A stretch of 64,000 nt of DNA from Streptomyces sp. XY006. GTDB lineage: Bacteria > Actinomycetota > Actinomycetes > Streptomycetales > Streptomycetaceae. How positions within the stretch are numbered: position 1 is the stretch's first letter; the number at the start of each line of letters is the position of its first letter. The stretch is taken from contig NZ_NOKT01000033.1 in assembly GCF_002237655.1 (NCBI RefSeq), positions 1 through 64,000 on the forward strand, written 5' to 3'. A model generated the notes under the pieces. That model did no database searches and had not been told where the DNA came from. It saw only the letters and a list, made by a program, of their open reading frames with translations. The position numbers were made by a program, and so were the translations under genes. Positions 1 through 6,636 of this stretch are shown here, piece by piece.

Positions 1-250
1 CTTTGTACTCACCCTCTCGGGCTTTCCTCCGGGCGCTTCCCTTCGGTCTTGCGTTTCCGACTCTATCAGATCTTTTCTCGACCCGATTTCCTCGGCGCTT
101 TCCAGGTTTCCGCTTTCGCGTTTCCCTTTCCGGCGGTTCCGACTCTATCAGATCCTTTCGGGCCTGATTCCCAGTCAGCGGGATTTGTCTTCGCGGCTGT
201 TGGGCCGTTCCGACGAGTGAGACTTTAGCGGATTCCCCGGCTCCCGAGCC
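1..250 (-). promoter_or_regulatory. Tandem leftward promoters and 5' leader of an rRNA operon lying outside the window
   Basis: Read on the minus strand, this stretch has three -10-like hexamers at nearly equal spacing: TAAAGT (222-227), TAGAGT (142-147) and TAGAGT (60-65), about 80 bp apart. The last two sit in an 18-bp direct repeat (55-72 and 137-154, GATCTGATAGAGTCGGAA read leftward). None has a good -35 box. The final 55 bases, read leftward (GAAGGGAAGCGCCCGGAGG and on to GTGAGTACAAAG), match my memory of the leader before the 16S gene in Streptomyces rRNA operons. Multiple promoters without consensus -35 boxes are known for Streptomyces rRNA operons. The 16S gene itself would lie left of base 1. 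No protein gene is seen here. Confidence 0.65.
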
Positions 251-467
251 AATCGGGGGCCGCGTCCTTTCGAACGGGGATTCCTCATTCCGCACATACG
301 CATGCCAATGAAACGACGACAGGGCTACTGCGTCGAGTAGTGGTGAGTACCTGCGGATTGGCTGTCCGGGGACCGACCGGAGTCGGCGCTCACGTCGGAC
401 AACTCGGAGAACAGTACGGACCGGCTCTGGGCGTGTCAACTCACGGGCGGACGGCACTCCCGGGGCG

Positions 468-473
468 TACGGT
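468..473 (+). promoter_or_regulatory. -10 element of the trpS leader transcript
   Basis: TACGGT lies 7 nt before the ATG of the leader peptide, so the transcript probably starts at or next to that ATG and the leader peptide mRNA would be leaderless. I see no convincing -35 box at the expected distance. The stretch 251-467 otherwise holds no recognisable gene or site. Confidence 0.45.
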
Positions 474-480
474 GGGGTGC

Positions 481-522
481 ATGACGACGCGTACGTGCAG
501 CCAGTTCTGGTGGGCCGCCTGA
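481..522 (+). CDS. trp attenuator leader peptide (13 aa)
   Basis: This is a 13-codon open frame, MTTRTCSQFWWAA, with tandem Trp codons (TGG TGG at 508-513) immediately before a set of competing hairpins upstream of a tryptophanyl-tRNA synthetase gene. This is the classic layout of a ribosome-mediated attenuator: ribosomes stalled at the Trp codons when charged tRNA-Trp is short favour the antiterminator. Such control was reported for the auxiliary, indolmycin-resistant TrpRS gene of S. coelicolor. The frame is far too short for most gene callers. Start choice rests on the TACGGT -10 element 7 nt upstream and on the stop falling inside the first hairpin. Confidence 0.85.
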   Translation: MTTRTCSQFWWAA

Positions 523-572
523 CGGCGGCCGTCCTCACGTATGCACTCGACGGCCGCCGCTTCGGCGGCCGT
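513..572 (+). promoter_or_regulatory. Transcription attenuator upstream of trpS
   Basis: Four segments can pair in mutually exclusive ways. Segment 1 (513-519) pairs with segment 2 (524-530), 7 bp. Segment 2 extended (523-533, CGGCGGCCGTC) pairs perfectly over 11 bp with segment 3 (549-559), the antiterminator. Segment 3 (550-558) pairs with segment 4 (564-572, GGCGGCCGT), 9 bp with a 5-nt loop, the terminator, followed by a weakly T-rich run (TTCGCGTTTCTCCC). Segment 1 overlaps the last two sense codons of the leader peptide, right after TGG TGG. A stall at the Trp codons would mask segment 1 and free segment 2 to pair with 3, letting transcription reach trpS. Confidence 0.85.
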
Positions 573-646
573 TCGCGTTTCTCCCTCCTGGATCACCGAG
601 GGGCGGCCGCTCGGGGCGGTGGTCACGACCAGGAGGTGGAGAAGAG

Positions 647-1690
647 ATGACACGGGTCTTCAGCGGGGTCAAGCCGACCGGGCATCTGACGCTGGGGAAC
701 TATCTGGGGGCCATGCGGCGGTGGGCCGAGGTCGATCAGCACGCGGCCGACGCCCTGTTCTGCGTGGTGGATCTGCACGCGCTGACCGTGGACCACGATC
801 CCGCGCGGGTGCGGCGGCTCAGCCGGCAGGGGGCGACGCTGCTGCTGGCGTCCGGGCTGGATCCCGAGCGGTGCACGGTGTTCGTGCAGAGTCATGTGGA
901 CGAGCACGCGCGGCTGTCGTACCTGCTGGAGTGCGTGGCCACCGACGGTGAGATGCGGCGGATGATCCAGTACAAGGAGAAGGCCGCGCGGGAGCAGCGG
1001 AGGGGTGGGAGTGTGCGGCTGTCGCTGCTGACGTATCCCGTGCTGATGGCGGCCGACATCCTGGCCTACGGGGCCGACGAGGTGCCGGTGGGGGACGACC
1101 AGCGGCAGCACGTGGAGCTGGCGCGTGATCTGGCCGTGCGGTTCAACCAGCGGTACGGGCACACGTTCGTGGTGCCGCGGGCCACGAAGCCCGGGGTGGC
1201 GGCGCGGGTGATGAATCTGCAGGACCCGGCGTCGAAGATGGGCAAGAGCGACGACGTCGGGCCGGGGATCGTCTATCTGCTGGACGAGCCGGACGTGGTG
1301 CGCAGGAAGGTCATGCGGGCGGTGACCGACAGCGGGCGGGAGGTCGTGTACGACCGGGAGGCCCGGCCGGGGCTCGCCAATCTGCTGGAGATCCTCGCCG
1401 CGTGCACGGGTGGTGACCCCGAGCTGCTGAGGGGTGCGTACACGTCCTACGGGGAGCTGAAGCGGGACACCGCCGAGGCCGTGGTGGAGATGCTGCGGCC
1501 CGTGCAGCAGCGCCACAAGGAGTTGTGCGCGGATCCGGCGTATGTGGAGGGGGTGCTGCGGGAGGGGGCGGAGCGGGCCCGGGGGATGGCCCGGCCGACG
1601 GTGGATGCCGCGTACCGGGCGATCGGGCTGCTGCCGGCGGTGGCGGAGCCTGCGGTGGCGGAGAGGGAGGCGGCCGGGGCCGGGGTGTGA
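647..1690 (+). CDS. trpS: Tryptophanyl-tRNA synthetase (auxiliary, attenuator-controlled)
   Basis: The 347-residue protein is a class I aminoacyl-tRNA synthetase that charges tRNA-Trp. The HIGH-type signature is TGHLTLGN at residues 11-18 and the KMSKS-type loop is KMGKS at residues 197-201. The length fits bacterial TrpRS. The ATG at 647 has a strong AGGAGG-type ribosome site (631-642). The upstream Trp attenuator and the gene neighbourhood suggest this is the ortholog of the S. coelicolor auxiliary enzyme TrpRS1, which gives resistance to indolmycin; a second, housekeeping trpS would be elsewhere. The attenuator is seen in the sequence; resistance is inferred from the family and not visible here. 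Confidence 0.93.
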   Translation: MTRVFSGVKPTGHLTLGNYLGAMRRWAEVDQHAADALFCVVDLHALTVDHDPARVRRLSRQGATLLLASGLDPERCTVFVQSHVDEHARLSYLLECVATDGEMRRMIQYKEKAAREQRRGGSVRLSLLTYPVLMAADILAYGADEVPVGDDQRQHVELARDLAVRFNQRYGHTFVVPRATKPGVAARVMNLQDPASKMGKSDDVGPGIVYLLDEPDVVRRKVMRAVTDSGREVVYDREARPGLANLLEILAACTGGDPELLRGAYTSYGELKRDTAEAVVEMLRPVQQRHKELCADPAYVEGVLREGAERARGMARPTVDAAYRAIGLLPAVAEPAVAEREAAGAGV

Positions 1691-1698
1691 CGGGGCTG

Positions 1699-1725
1699 CG
1701 GGGGCGGGGGTCGGACCCGCCCCCG
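1699..1725. terminator. Bidirectional hairpin terminator between trpS and proC
   Basis: A 10-bp perfect stem (1699-1708 with 1716-1725, CGGGGGCGGG) with a 7-nt loop lies between the convergent trpS and proC genes. It has no strong T-run, as is usual in Streptomyces. Confidence 0.6.
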
Positions 1726-1728
1726 TGG

Positions 1729-2541
1729 TCAGCTGTTGTTGCCGGTGGCCAGGGCGCGGCTGCGGTCGCGGGCGGCTTCGAGGGCGGCGATGAGGGCGGC
1801 CCGTACGCCGTGGTTCTCCAGTTCGCGGATGGCGTTGATCGTCGTGCCGGCGGGTGACGTGACGTTCTCGCGGAGCTTGACCGGGTGTTCGCCGCTGTCG
1901 CGGAGCATCGTCGCGGCGCCGATGGCCGACTGGACGATGAGGTCGTGGGCCTTGTCGCGGGGCAGGCCGAGGAGGATGCCGGCGTCGGTCATGGCCTCGA
2001 CCAGGTAGAAGAAGTAGGCCGGGCCGGAGCCGGAGAGGGCGGTGCAGGCGTCCTGCTGGGACTCGGGGACGCGGAGCGTCTTGCCGACGGCGCCGAAGAT
2101 CTCCTCGGTGTGGGCGAGGTGGTCGGCGGTGGCGTGGGTGCCGGCGGAGATGACGGACATGGCCTCGTCGACCAGGGCGGGGGTGTTCGTCATGACGCGG
2201 ACGACCGGGGTGCCGGGGGCCAGCCGCTCCTCGAAGTAGGCCGTGGGGGTGCCGGCGGCGCCGCTGATGACCAGGCGGTCGGCGGGGACGTGCGGGGCGA
2301 GTTCGTCGAGGAGCGTGCCCATGTCCTGCGGCTTGACCGTGAGGATCAGGGTGTCGGCGGTCTTGGCGGCCTCGGCGTTGCTGACCGGGGTGACGCCGTA
2401 GCGGGTGCGGAGTTCCTCCGCCCGTTCCTGGCGGCGGGCGGTGACCAGGAGGTCGGCCGGGGTCCAGCCGGCGCGGATCACTCCGCTGAGCAGGGCTTCG
2501 CCGATCTTGCCGGTGCCGAGGACTGCGACTTTCTGGGTCAT
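1729..2541 (-). CDS. proC: Pyrroline-5-carboxylate reductase
   Basis: The 270-residue enzyme reduces 1-pyrroline-5-carboxylate to proline with NAD(P)H in the cytoplasm, the last step of proline synthesis. The N-terminal Rossmann motif is VAVLGTGKIGEA (residues 5-16). The C-terminal dimerisation domain carries the family signature around ENVTSPAGTTINAI. Length is typical for the family. A GGAGGG ribosome site precedes the ATG at 2541. It stands alone, convergent with trpS. Confidence 0.95.
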   Translation of the reverse strand: MTQKVAVLGTGKIGEALLSGVIRAGWTPADLLVTARRQERAEELRTRYGVTPVSNAEAAKTADTLILTVKPQDMGTLLDELAPHVPADRLVISGAAGTPTAYFEERLAPGTPVVRVMTNTPALVDEAMSVISAGTHATADHLAHTEEIFGAVGKTLRVPESQQDACTALSGSGPAYFFYLVEAMTDAGILLGLPRDKAHDLIVQSAIGAATMLRDSGEHPVKLRENVTSPAGTTINAIRELENHGVRAALIAALEAARDRSRALATGNNS

Positions 2542-2684
2542 GGCTTTCGGTGCCCTCCGGAGGTTGCGCGTCGTCCGGGTTCATCCTCGCACCCGGGGGT
2601 GGGGGGACGGGGTCGTGTCCGGTGGGCGGGATGCGGACGGGTGGCTGCGCGGGCGGGTGGCCGCGCGGGCGGGTGGCCGCGCGG

Positions 2685-3497
2685 TTATGTGGTGCGGCGC
2701 CTGAGGGTTGCCGCTCCGAGGGTCAGGACCAGCAGGGCGCAGCCCGCGACGACCAGGACGTCCCGGACGAAGGTGGCCGTCATGTCGGTGTGGCGGAGGA
2801 CCTCGTTCATGCCGTCGACGGCGTAGGACATGGGGAGCACGTCGGAGAGGGCCTCCAGGGCGGGGTGCATGTCGTCGCGCGGGGTGAACAGGCCGCACAG
2901 CAGGAGCTGGGGGAAGATCACCGCCGGCATGAACTGGACCGCCTGGAATTCCGAGGCCGCGAAGGCCGAGACGAAGAGGCCGAGGGCCGTGCCGAGGAGG
3001 GCGTCGAGGAGGGCCACCAGGAGCAGGAGCCAGGGGCTGCCCGTGACGTCGAGGCCGAGGAACCAGAGGGCGAGGCCGGTGGCCAGGGCGGACTGGATGA
3101 TCGCGAGGGTGCCGAAGGCGAGGGCGTACCCGGCGATGAGGTCGCCCTTGCCGAGGGGCATGGCGAGGAGGCGTTCGAGGGTGCCGGAGGTGCGTTCGCG
3201 CAGGGTGGCGATCGACGTCACCAGGAACATCGTGATCAGCGGGAAGATCCCGAGGAGGGACGCGCCGATGCTGTCGAAGGTGCGGGGGCTGCCGTCGAAG
3301 ACGTAGCGGAGCAGGAGCAGCATCACGCAGGGGATGAGGATCAGCAGCGCGATGGTGCGGGGGTCGTGGGTGAGCTGGCGCAGGACCCGGGCCGCGGTGG
3401 CGGTGGTGCGGGAGGCGCTCAGGGCGCGGGGGCGGGGGGTGCGCGCGGGGGCGGGGGCCGTGGGGGAGGTGGAGGTGGGGGTGGTCGTGGGGGTCAT
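2685..3497 (-). CDS. ABC-2 type transporter permease
   Basis: The 270-residue membrane protein has a Thr/Pro/Ala-rich N-terminus, then about six hydrophobic segments typical of the ABC-2 (DrrB/YhhJ-like) family, including the stretch with TLRERTSGTLERLL that is characteristic of ABC-2 permeases. The ATG at 3497 overlaps the ATPase stop codon (ATGA), so the two are translationally coupled and form one exporter. The longer upstream frame is ATPase coding in another frame, hence this start. The substrate cannot be told; related Streptomyces pairs export drugs or lipids. Confidence 0.88.
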   Translation of the reverse strand: MTPTTTPTSTSPTAPAPARTPRPRALSASRTTATAARVLRQLTHDPRTIALLILIPCVMLLLLRYVFDGSPRTFDSIGASLLGIFPLITMFLVTSIATLRERTSGTLERLLAMPLGKGDLIAGYALAFGTLAIIQSALATGLALWFLGLDVTGSPWLLLLVALLDALLGTALGLFVSAFAASEFQAVQFMPAVIFPQLLLCGLFTPRDDMHPALEALSDVLPMSYAVDGMNEVLRHTDMTATFVRDVLVVAGCALLVLTLGAATLRRRTT

Positions 3498-4306
3498 CGG
3501 GTCGTCTCCTTGGTGCGGGCTGCCGCCTTGGCCTCGTCGACCAGGTGGAGGAAGGCCTCTTCGACGGTTTCGGCGCCGGTGCGGGTGCGCAGGGCGTCCG
3601 GGGTGTCGTCGGCGAGGACCTCGCCCTCGCGCATGAGGAGGAGGCGGTCGCAGCGCTCGGCCTCGTCCATGACGTGGGAGGAGACGAGGAGGGTGGCGCC
3701 GCGGCTCGCCGCGATGTCGTGGAAGAGGGCCCACAGGTCGCGGCGCAGGACCGGGTCGAGGCCGACGGTCGGTTCGTCGAGGACCAGGAGTTCGGGGGTG
3801 CCGAGGAGGGCGACGGCCAGGGAGACGCGGTTGCGCTGGCCGCCGGAGAGGTTGCCGGCCAGGGCGTCGGCGTGGCTGGTGAGGTCGACGTCGGTGATGG
3901 CCCGGGTGACGTGCTCCTGGCGGCGGTCCGCGGCGGTGCGGCCCGGGTCGAGGATCGCGGCGAAGTAGTCGAGGTTCTGCCGGACGGTCAGGTCGTCGTA
4001 GACGGACGGGGCCTGGGTGACGTAGCCGATGCGGGTGCGCAGGGCGGGGTGGCCGGCGGGGTGGCCGAGGACGTCGAGGGTGCCGGTGACCTTGGCCTGG
4101 GTGCCGACGACGGCACGCATGAGGGTGGACTTGCCGCAGCCGGAGGGGCCGAGGAGGCCGGTGATCCGGCCCCGGGGGACGGTGAAGGCGAGGTCGCGCA
4201 GGACGGTGCGGGGGCCGCGGGTGACGGTGAGGTGTTCGGCGTGGACGGCCGTCACGTCCTGGCCGGTTGCATGGCGGGGTGGCGGCCCGGGAGCATTATT
4301 CATCAT
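3494..4306 (-). CDS. ABC transporter ATP-binding protein
   Basis: The 270-residue ATPase shows Walker A (GPSGCGKST), the signature LSGGQRNRVSLA, Walker B (LLVLDEPTVGLDP) and the switch His (SSHVMDEAERC). It energises the downstream ABC-2 permease. I take the ATG at 4306 as the start: it lies at the centre of a 42-bp palindrome, has no Shine-Dalgarno, and is 7 nt downstream of a CATTAT -10 box with TTGACG 17 bp further up, so the mRNA should be leaderless. A second ATG follows immediately at 4303. An internal GTG (GTGACGGCC, near 4256) is a less likely alternative. Confidence 0.9.
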   Translation of the reverse strand: MMNNAPGPPPRHATGQDVTAVHAEHLTVTRGPRTVLRDLAFTVPRGRITGLLGPSGCGKSTLMRAVVGTQAKVTGTLDVLGHPAGHPALRTRIGYVTQAPSVYDDLTVRQNLDYFAAILDPGRTAADRRQEHVTRAITDVDLTSHADALAGNLSGGQRNRVSLAVALLGTPELLVLDEPTVGLDPVLRRDLWALFHDIAASRGATLLVSSHVMDEAERCDRLLLMREGEVLADDTPDALRTRTGAETVEEAFLHLVDEAKAAARTKETTR

Positions 4307-4327
4307 GCGATGAATAATGCTCCCGGG
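4286..4327. promoter_or_regulatory. 42-bp perfect palindrome, probable repressor operator
   Basis: Two 19-bp arms (CCCGGGAGCATTATTCATC at 4286-4304 and its exact complement at 4309-4327) flank a 4-nt centre. The palindrome is AT-rich inside and covers the -10 box, the predicted transcription start and the first codons of the ABC ATPase gene. This position and shape suit a dimeric or double-dimeric TetR-like repressor. No regulator gene is adjacent, so the repressor would act from elsewhere. As RNA the arms could also fold into a strong hairpin that ends transcripts from the upstream methyltransferase gene. Confidence 0.75.
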
Positions 4328-4342
4328 GGTGGGGTGCGTCAA
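4314..4342 (-). promoter_or_regulatory. Sigma-70-type promoter of the ABC transporter operon
   Basis: On the minus strand TTGACG (4337-4342) is followed by a 17-bp spacer and CATTAT (4314-4319). The start point 7 nt downstream of the -10 box coincides with the A of the ATG at 4306. The match to consensus is unusually good for Streptomyces. Confidence 0.7.
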
Positions 4343-4367
4343 GCGGTCGGTGTCGGGGGGGCCGGTG

Positions 4368-5417
4368 TCAGGCGCACGGGGTCCTGGCGAGCAGAAGGAT
4401 CACCTCGTAGACCTCTTCGACCCAGCCGTCCGGGAAGGCCCTGAGCAGGTGCTCGCGTTCGGCGGCGAGGAAGGCCGCGGTGTGTTGCTCGCCGTGGACG
4501 AGGAAGACCGAGTGGCTGCCGATGTTGGCCAGGTGGGTGTCGACCGGGACGCGGCGGCTCCAGCGGACCGTGCGGCGCGTGAAGTCGAGGCGTCCGGTGG
4601 GGTCGGCGGCACGGGCGTTGACGTTGCGCTTCTCGGCGGAGACGTCGATGCCGAAGTGGCGGGCGGTGCGTTCGGCGGCCTCGGCGATCCAGGGGACGTC
4701 GAGGGCGTCGGTGTTCCACCACAACGCCAGGGAGCCGCCGGGGCGCAGGACGCGGATCGCCTCCGGGATCGAGCGGGCCGGGTCGGTCCAGTGCCAGGCC
4801 TGGGCGTAGGTGACGAAGTCGAGGGAGGCGGTGGCCAGGGGCAGGTCGTCGCCGGTGCCGCGGACGAGAGGGATGCCGGGGTGGGCGCGGCGGAACTGGG
4901 CCGCCATGCCGTCGCCGGGTTCCACGGCGACGACGTGGGCGCCGCGGACGTGCAGGAGGGCGGTGGCTATGCCGGTGCCGGCACCGATGTCCGCGACGCG
5001 GGAGCCGGCGAGGGGGTGGCCGGCCAGGGTCTCCACGGCGTCGAGGAGGGGTGGGGGGTAGGTGGGGCGGTTGGCCGCGTACTGGGCCGCGGCGGCGTTG
5101 AAGGAGTGGGCTCTCGTTGAGCGGGAGGTGGGCTCGTGGGCCGGGGGGTGAGCGGGGTGTGGGGGTGCAGCCTGTGGGGGCGGGAGCTGTGTGCCCGGCG
5201 GCTGTGTGGGCGGGGAGTGTGTGGCCGACGGCTGTGTGAGCGCGGACTGTGTGCCCGACGGCTGTGTGGCCGACGGCTGTGTCGGCGAGGGCTGTGTGGC
5301 CGACGGCTGTGTCGGCGAGGGCTGTGTGCCCGACGGCTGTGTCGGCGAGGGCTGTGTGGGCGACCGTTGGGGTTGAGGGGGTGGGGCTCCGGTGGGGGCG
5401 TGGGCAGGGTCCGTCAT
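4368..5417 (-). CDS. SAM-dependent methyltransferase with repetitive N-terminus
   Basis: The 349-residue protein has a class I methyltransferase domain from about residue 110, with the SAM-binding motif VADIGAGTGIATALL and the later motif FVTYAQAWHWTDP, which places it in the UbiE/Methyltransf_11 group. The first ~95 residues are low-complexity Pro/Thr/Ser/Gln built from 5-residue TQPSx repeats. Substrate unknown. The ATG at 5417 has a weak ribosome site, so translation might really begin later, for example near the SRSTRAHSFNAAAAQYAANR segment where homology should start. It lies upstream of, and in the same direction as, the ABC operon but is separated from it by that operon's own promoter. 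Confidence 0.78.
   Translation of the reverse strand: MTDPAHAPTGAPPPQPQRSPTQPSPTQPSGTQPSPTQPSATQPSPTQPSATQPSGTQSALTQPSATHSPPTQPPGTQLPPPQAAPPHPAHPPAHEPTSRSTRAHSFNAAAAQYAANRPTYPPPLLDAVETLAGHPLAGSRVADIGAGTGIATALLHVRGAHVVAVEPGDGMAAQFRRAHPGIPLVRGTGDDLPLATASLDFVTYAQAWHWTDPARSIPEAIRVLRPGGSLALWWNTDALDVPWIAEAAERTARHFGIDVSAEKRNVNARAADPTGRLDFTRRTVRWSRRVPVDTHLANIGSHSVFLVHGEQHTAAFLAAEREHLLRAFPDGWVEEVYEVILLLARTPCA
5188..5367. repeat. Minisatellite of 15-bp units inside the methyltransferase gene
   Basis: About a dozen imperfect tandem copies of a 15-bp unit (GGCTGTGTGGCCGAC and variants such as GGCTGTGTCGGCGAG) encode TQPSA/TQPSP/TQPSG on the minus strand. Because the unit is a multiple of three, copy-number change would keep the reading frame and only alter the length of the N-terminal tail. 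Confidence 0.85.
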
Positions 5418-5474
5418 ACCGCCATGGTGGTCTCGGGGCGGCGTGGTGGCGGTGAGTATGCGGTGTGAGCCGTG

Positions 5475-5969
5475 TCAGGCGCGGCGCTTCCTGGAGGGGT
5501 TGCCCGAGCGGCGGGTCGTGCGCTTCTCGTGCTGCTTGCGCGCTGCCTCGTACTCGGCGCGGTGGAGCTTCTCGCCCGGGGCCTCGGTGAGGGAGCGGAA
5601 GAAGTACGCGAGGAGGGAGCCGACGAAGCCGATGGAGAGAAGGCCGCGGAGGGAGGCCTGGCGGCCGGGGTCGGGGCGGCGGGTGAAGCCGTCCCAGGTG
5701 TGCCGGAAGGCCATCGCGCTGCAGACCGCGAACATGACGATCATGAGGAGTGAGACGAAGCCGCCGATCGCGGCGATCTGCAGGCCCTGGTAGGCGAGGC
5801 GGAGGACGACGCAGGCGGCGACGGCCGCGGCGAGGGAGCCGGCGGCGACGGCGACGCGGCGGGCGGTGTAGCCGTTGTCGTGGTTCAGCCAGGTCGTGCC
5901 GAAGAAGCGCAGGGGTTCGGGCTGCGGCCCGTCGTGGGTGGGGGTGGGGGTGCCCGTCTCTGTGCTCAC
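5475..5969 (-). CDS. Small integral membrane protein, unknown function
   Basis: The 164-residue protein has an N-terminal soluble part (PEPLRFFGTTWLNHDNGY), three or so hydrophobic segments (around VAVAAGSLAAAVAACVVL, IAAIGGFVSLLMIVMFAVC and GLLSIGFVGSLLAYFF) and a very basic C-terminal tail ending KRRA. The GTG at 5969 is chosen because CATAAT stands 6 nt before it, which suggests a leaderless mRNA, and because the upstream frame is Arg/Pro-rich and not protein-like. I do not recognise a named family. Confidence 0.72.
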   Translation of the reverse strand: MSTETGTPTPTHDGPQPEPLRFFGTTWLNHDNGYTARRVAVAAGSLAAAVAACVVLRLAYQGLQIAAIGGFVSLLMIVMFAVCSAMAFRHTWDGFTRRPDPGRQASLRGLLSIGFVGSLLAYFFRSLTEAPGEKLHRAEYEAARKQHEKRTTRRSGNPSRKRRA

Positions 5970-6071
5970 GGCTCGATTATGGCTTTCCGGTGCGCGCGGG
6001 TGCCTGCGGCGGCCTGTGACCGAGGTGACGGCGCGCACCCCCACCAAGGCGCGATCGACGCGGCCGCGGGC

Positions 6072-6102
6072 GGTGTGGCCCGCAGTGGGGGCGGGCCACA
6101 CC
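6072..6102 (-). terminator. Hairpin terminator downstream of the SH3-domain gene
   Basis: A 12-bp perfect stem (GGTGTGGCCCGC at 6072-6083 with 6091-6102) and 7-nt loop begins just after the stop codon of the leftward SH3-domain gene. Confidence 0.65.
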
Positions 6103-6113
6103 TGCCGGGGCGG

Positions 6114-6455
6114 TCAGGAGCAGCGGGGGCGGATGTAGCCGTCGCTGCCCGTGTTCACATAGGCGTCCGAGATGTACTGGCCGCTGGCGATGTTGTCCCA
6201 GATGTTCGTCGTGCCGTACGGGCCCGTGATCCAGGTGCCGGGTGTCTGGCAGTGGATGGCGACCCGGGATCCCGCGGGCAGGACCTTGACGATCGGGTAG
6301 CCCGTGCCGGGGCCGCTGCGGACGTTGACGCTGACGCCGGGCGCGATCGGGAACGTCGTGGCCGCCGCGGCCAGTGTGGTGACCACCGGCGCGGCGGCGC
6401 CGGCCGCTTCCTCGGGCTGTTCGGTGCGCTCGATCTCGACAGGCTCGACTGACAT
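6114..6455 (-). CDS. Small SH3b-domain protein
   Basis: The 113-residue protein consists of an acidic N-terminus, an Ala-rich stretch and a bacterial SH3 domain recognisable by VNVRSGPGTGYPIVKVLPAG (residues about 43-62), followed by GTWITGPYGTTNIWDNI. SH3b domains usually bind peptidoglycan or other envelope targets. No clear cleavable signal peptide is seen, so export is uncertain. A GGGAGG ribosome site precedes the ATG. It is divergent from the kinase gene at 6637. Confidence 0.75.
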   Translation of the reverse strand: MSVEPVEIERTEQPEEAAGAAAPVVTTLAAAATTFPIAPGVSVNVRSGPGTGYPIVKVLPAGSRVAIHCQTPGTWITGPYGTTNIWDNIASGQYISDAYVNTGSDGYIRPRCS

Positions 6456-6472
6456 GGTGTACCTCCCCCGTT

Positions 6473-6495
6473 GACCCCATGGCTGCCATGGGGTC
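6473..6495. promoter_or_regulatory. Inverted repeat upstream of the SH3-domain gene
   Basis: Two perfect 11-bp arms (GACCCCATGGC at 6473-6483 and its complement at 6485-6495) with a 1-nt spacer lie 18 bp upstream of the SH3 start codon, in the shared upstream region with the divergent kinase gene. The tight spacing favours a protein-binding operator over a terminator. Confidence 0.5.
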
Positions 6496-6636
6496 CCGTT
6501 GATTCCCCTGCATCACGCCTTCAAACACCAGTGCGTGAATCGCCTGAGGAAGCTGGCAAGCCGCCTCTGTCCCGTACGACTCATCGACTAGGCTCCGTCC
6601 GTCGCGCGCGCGGACGAACAGCACGGGGGTGGTTCC

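Noticed and set aside
623-2584. 653-aa minus-strand open frame across trpS and proC
   Set aside because: It is an Arg/Pro/His-rich shadow frame opposite or out of phase with trpS and proC, which have clear family motifs.
5191-5376. Plus-strand Cys-rich repeat ORFs over the TQPS minisatellite
   Set aside because: They are the reverse complement of the methyltransferase repeat region and have no start signals or non-repetitive part.
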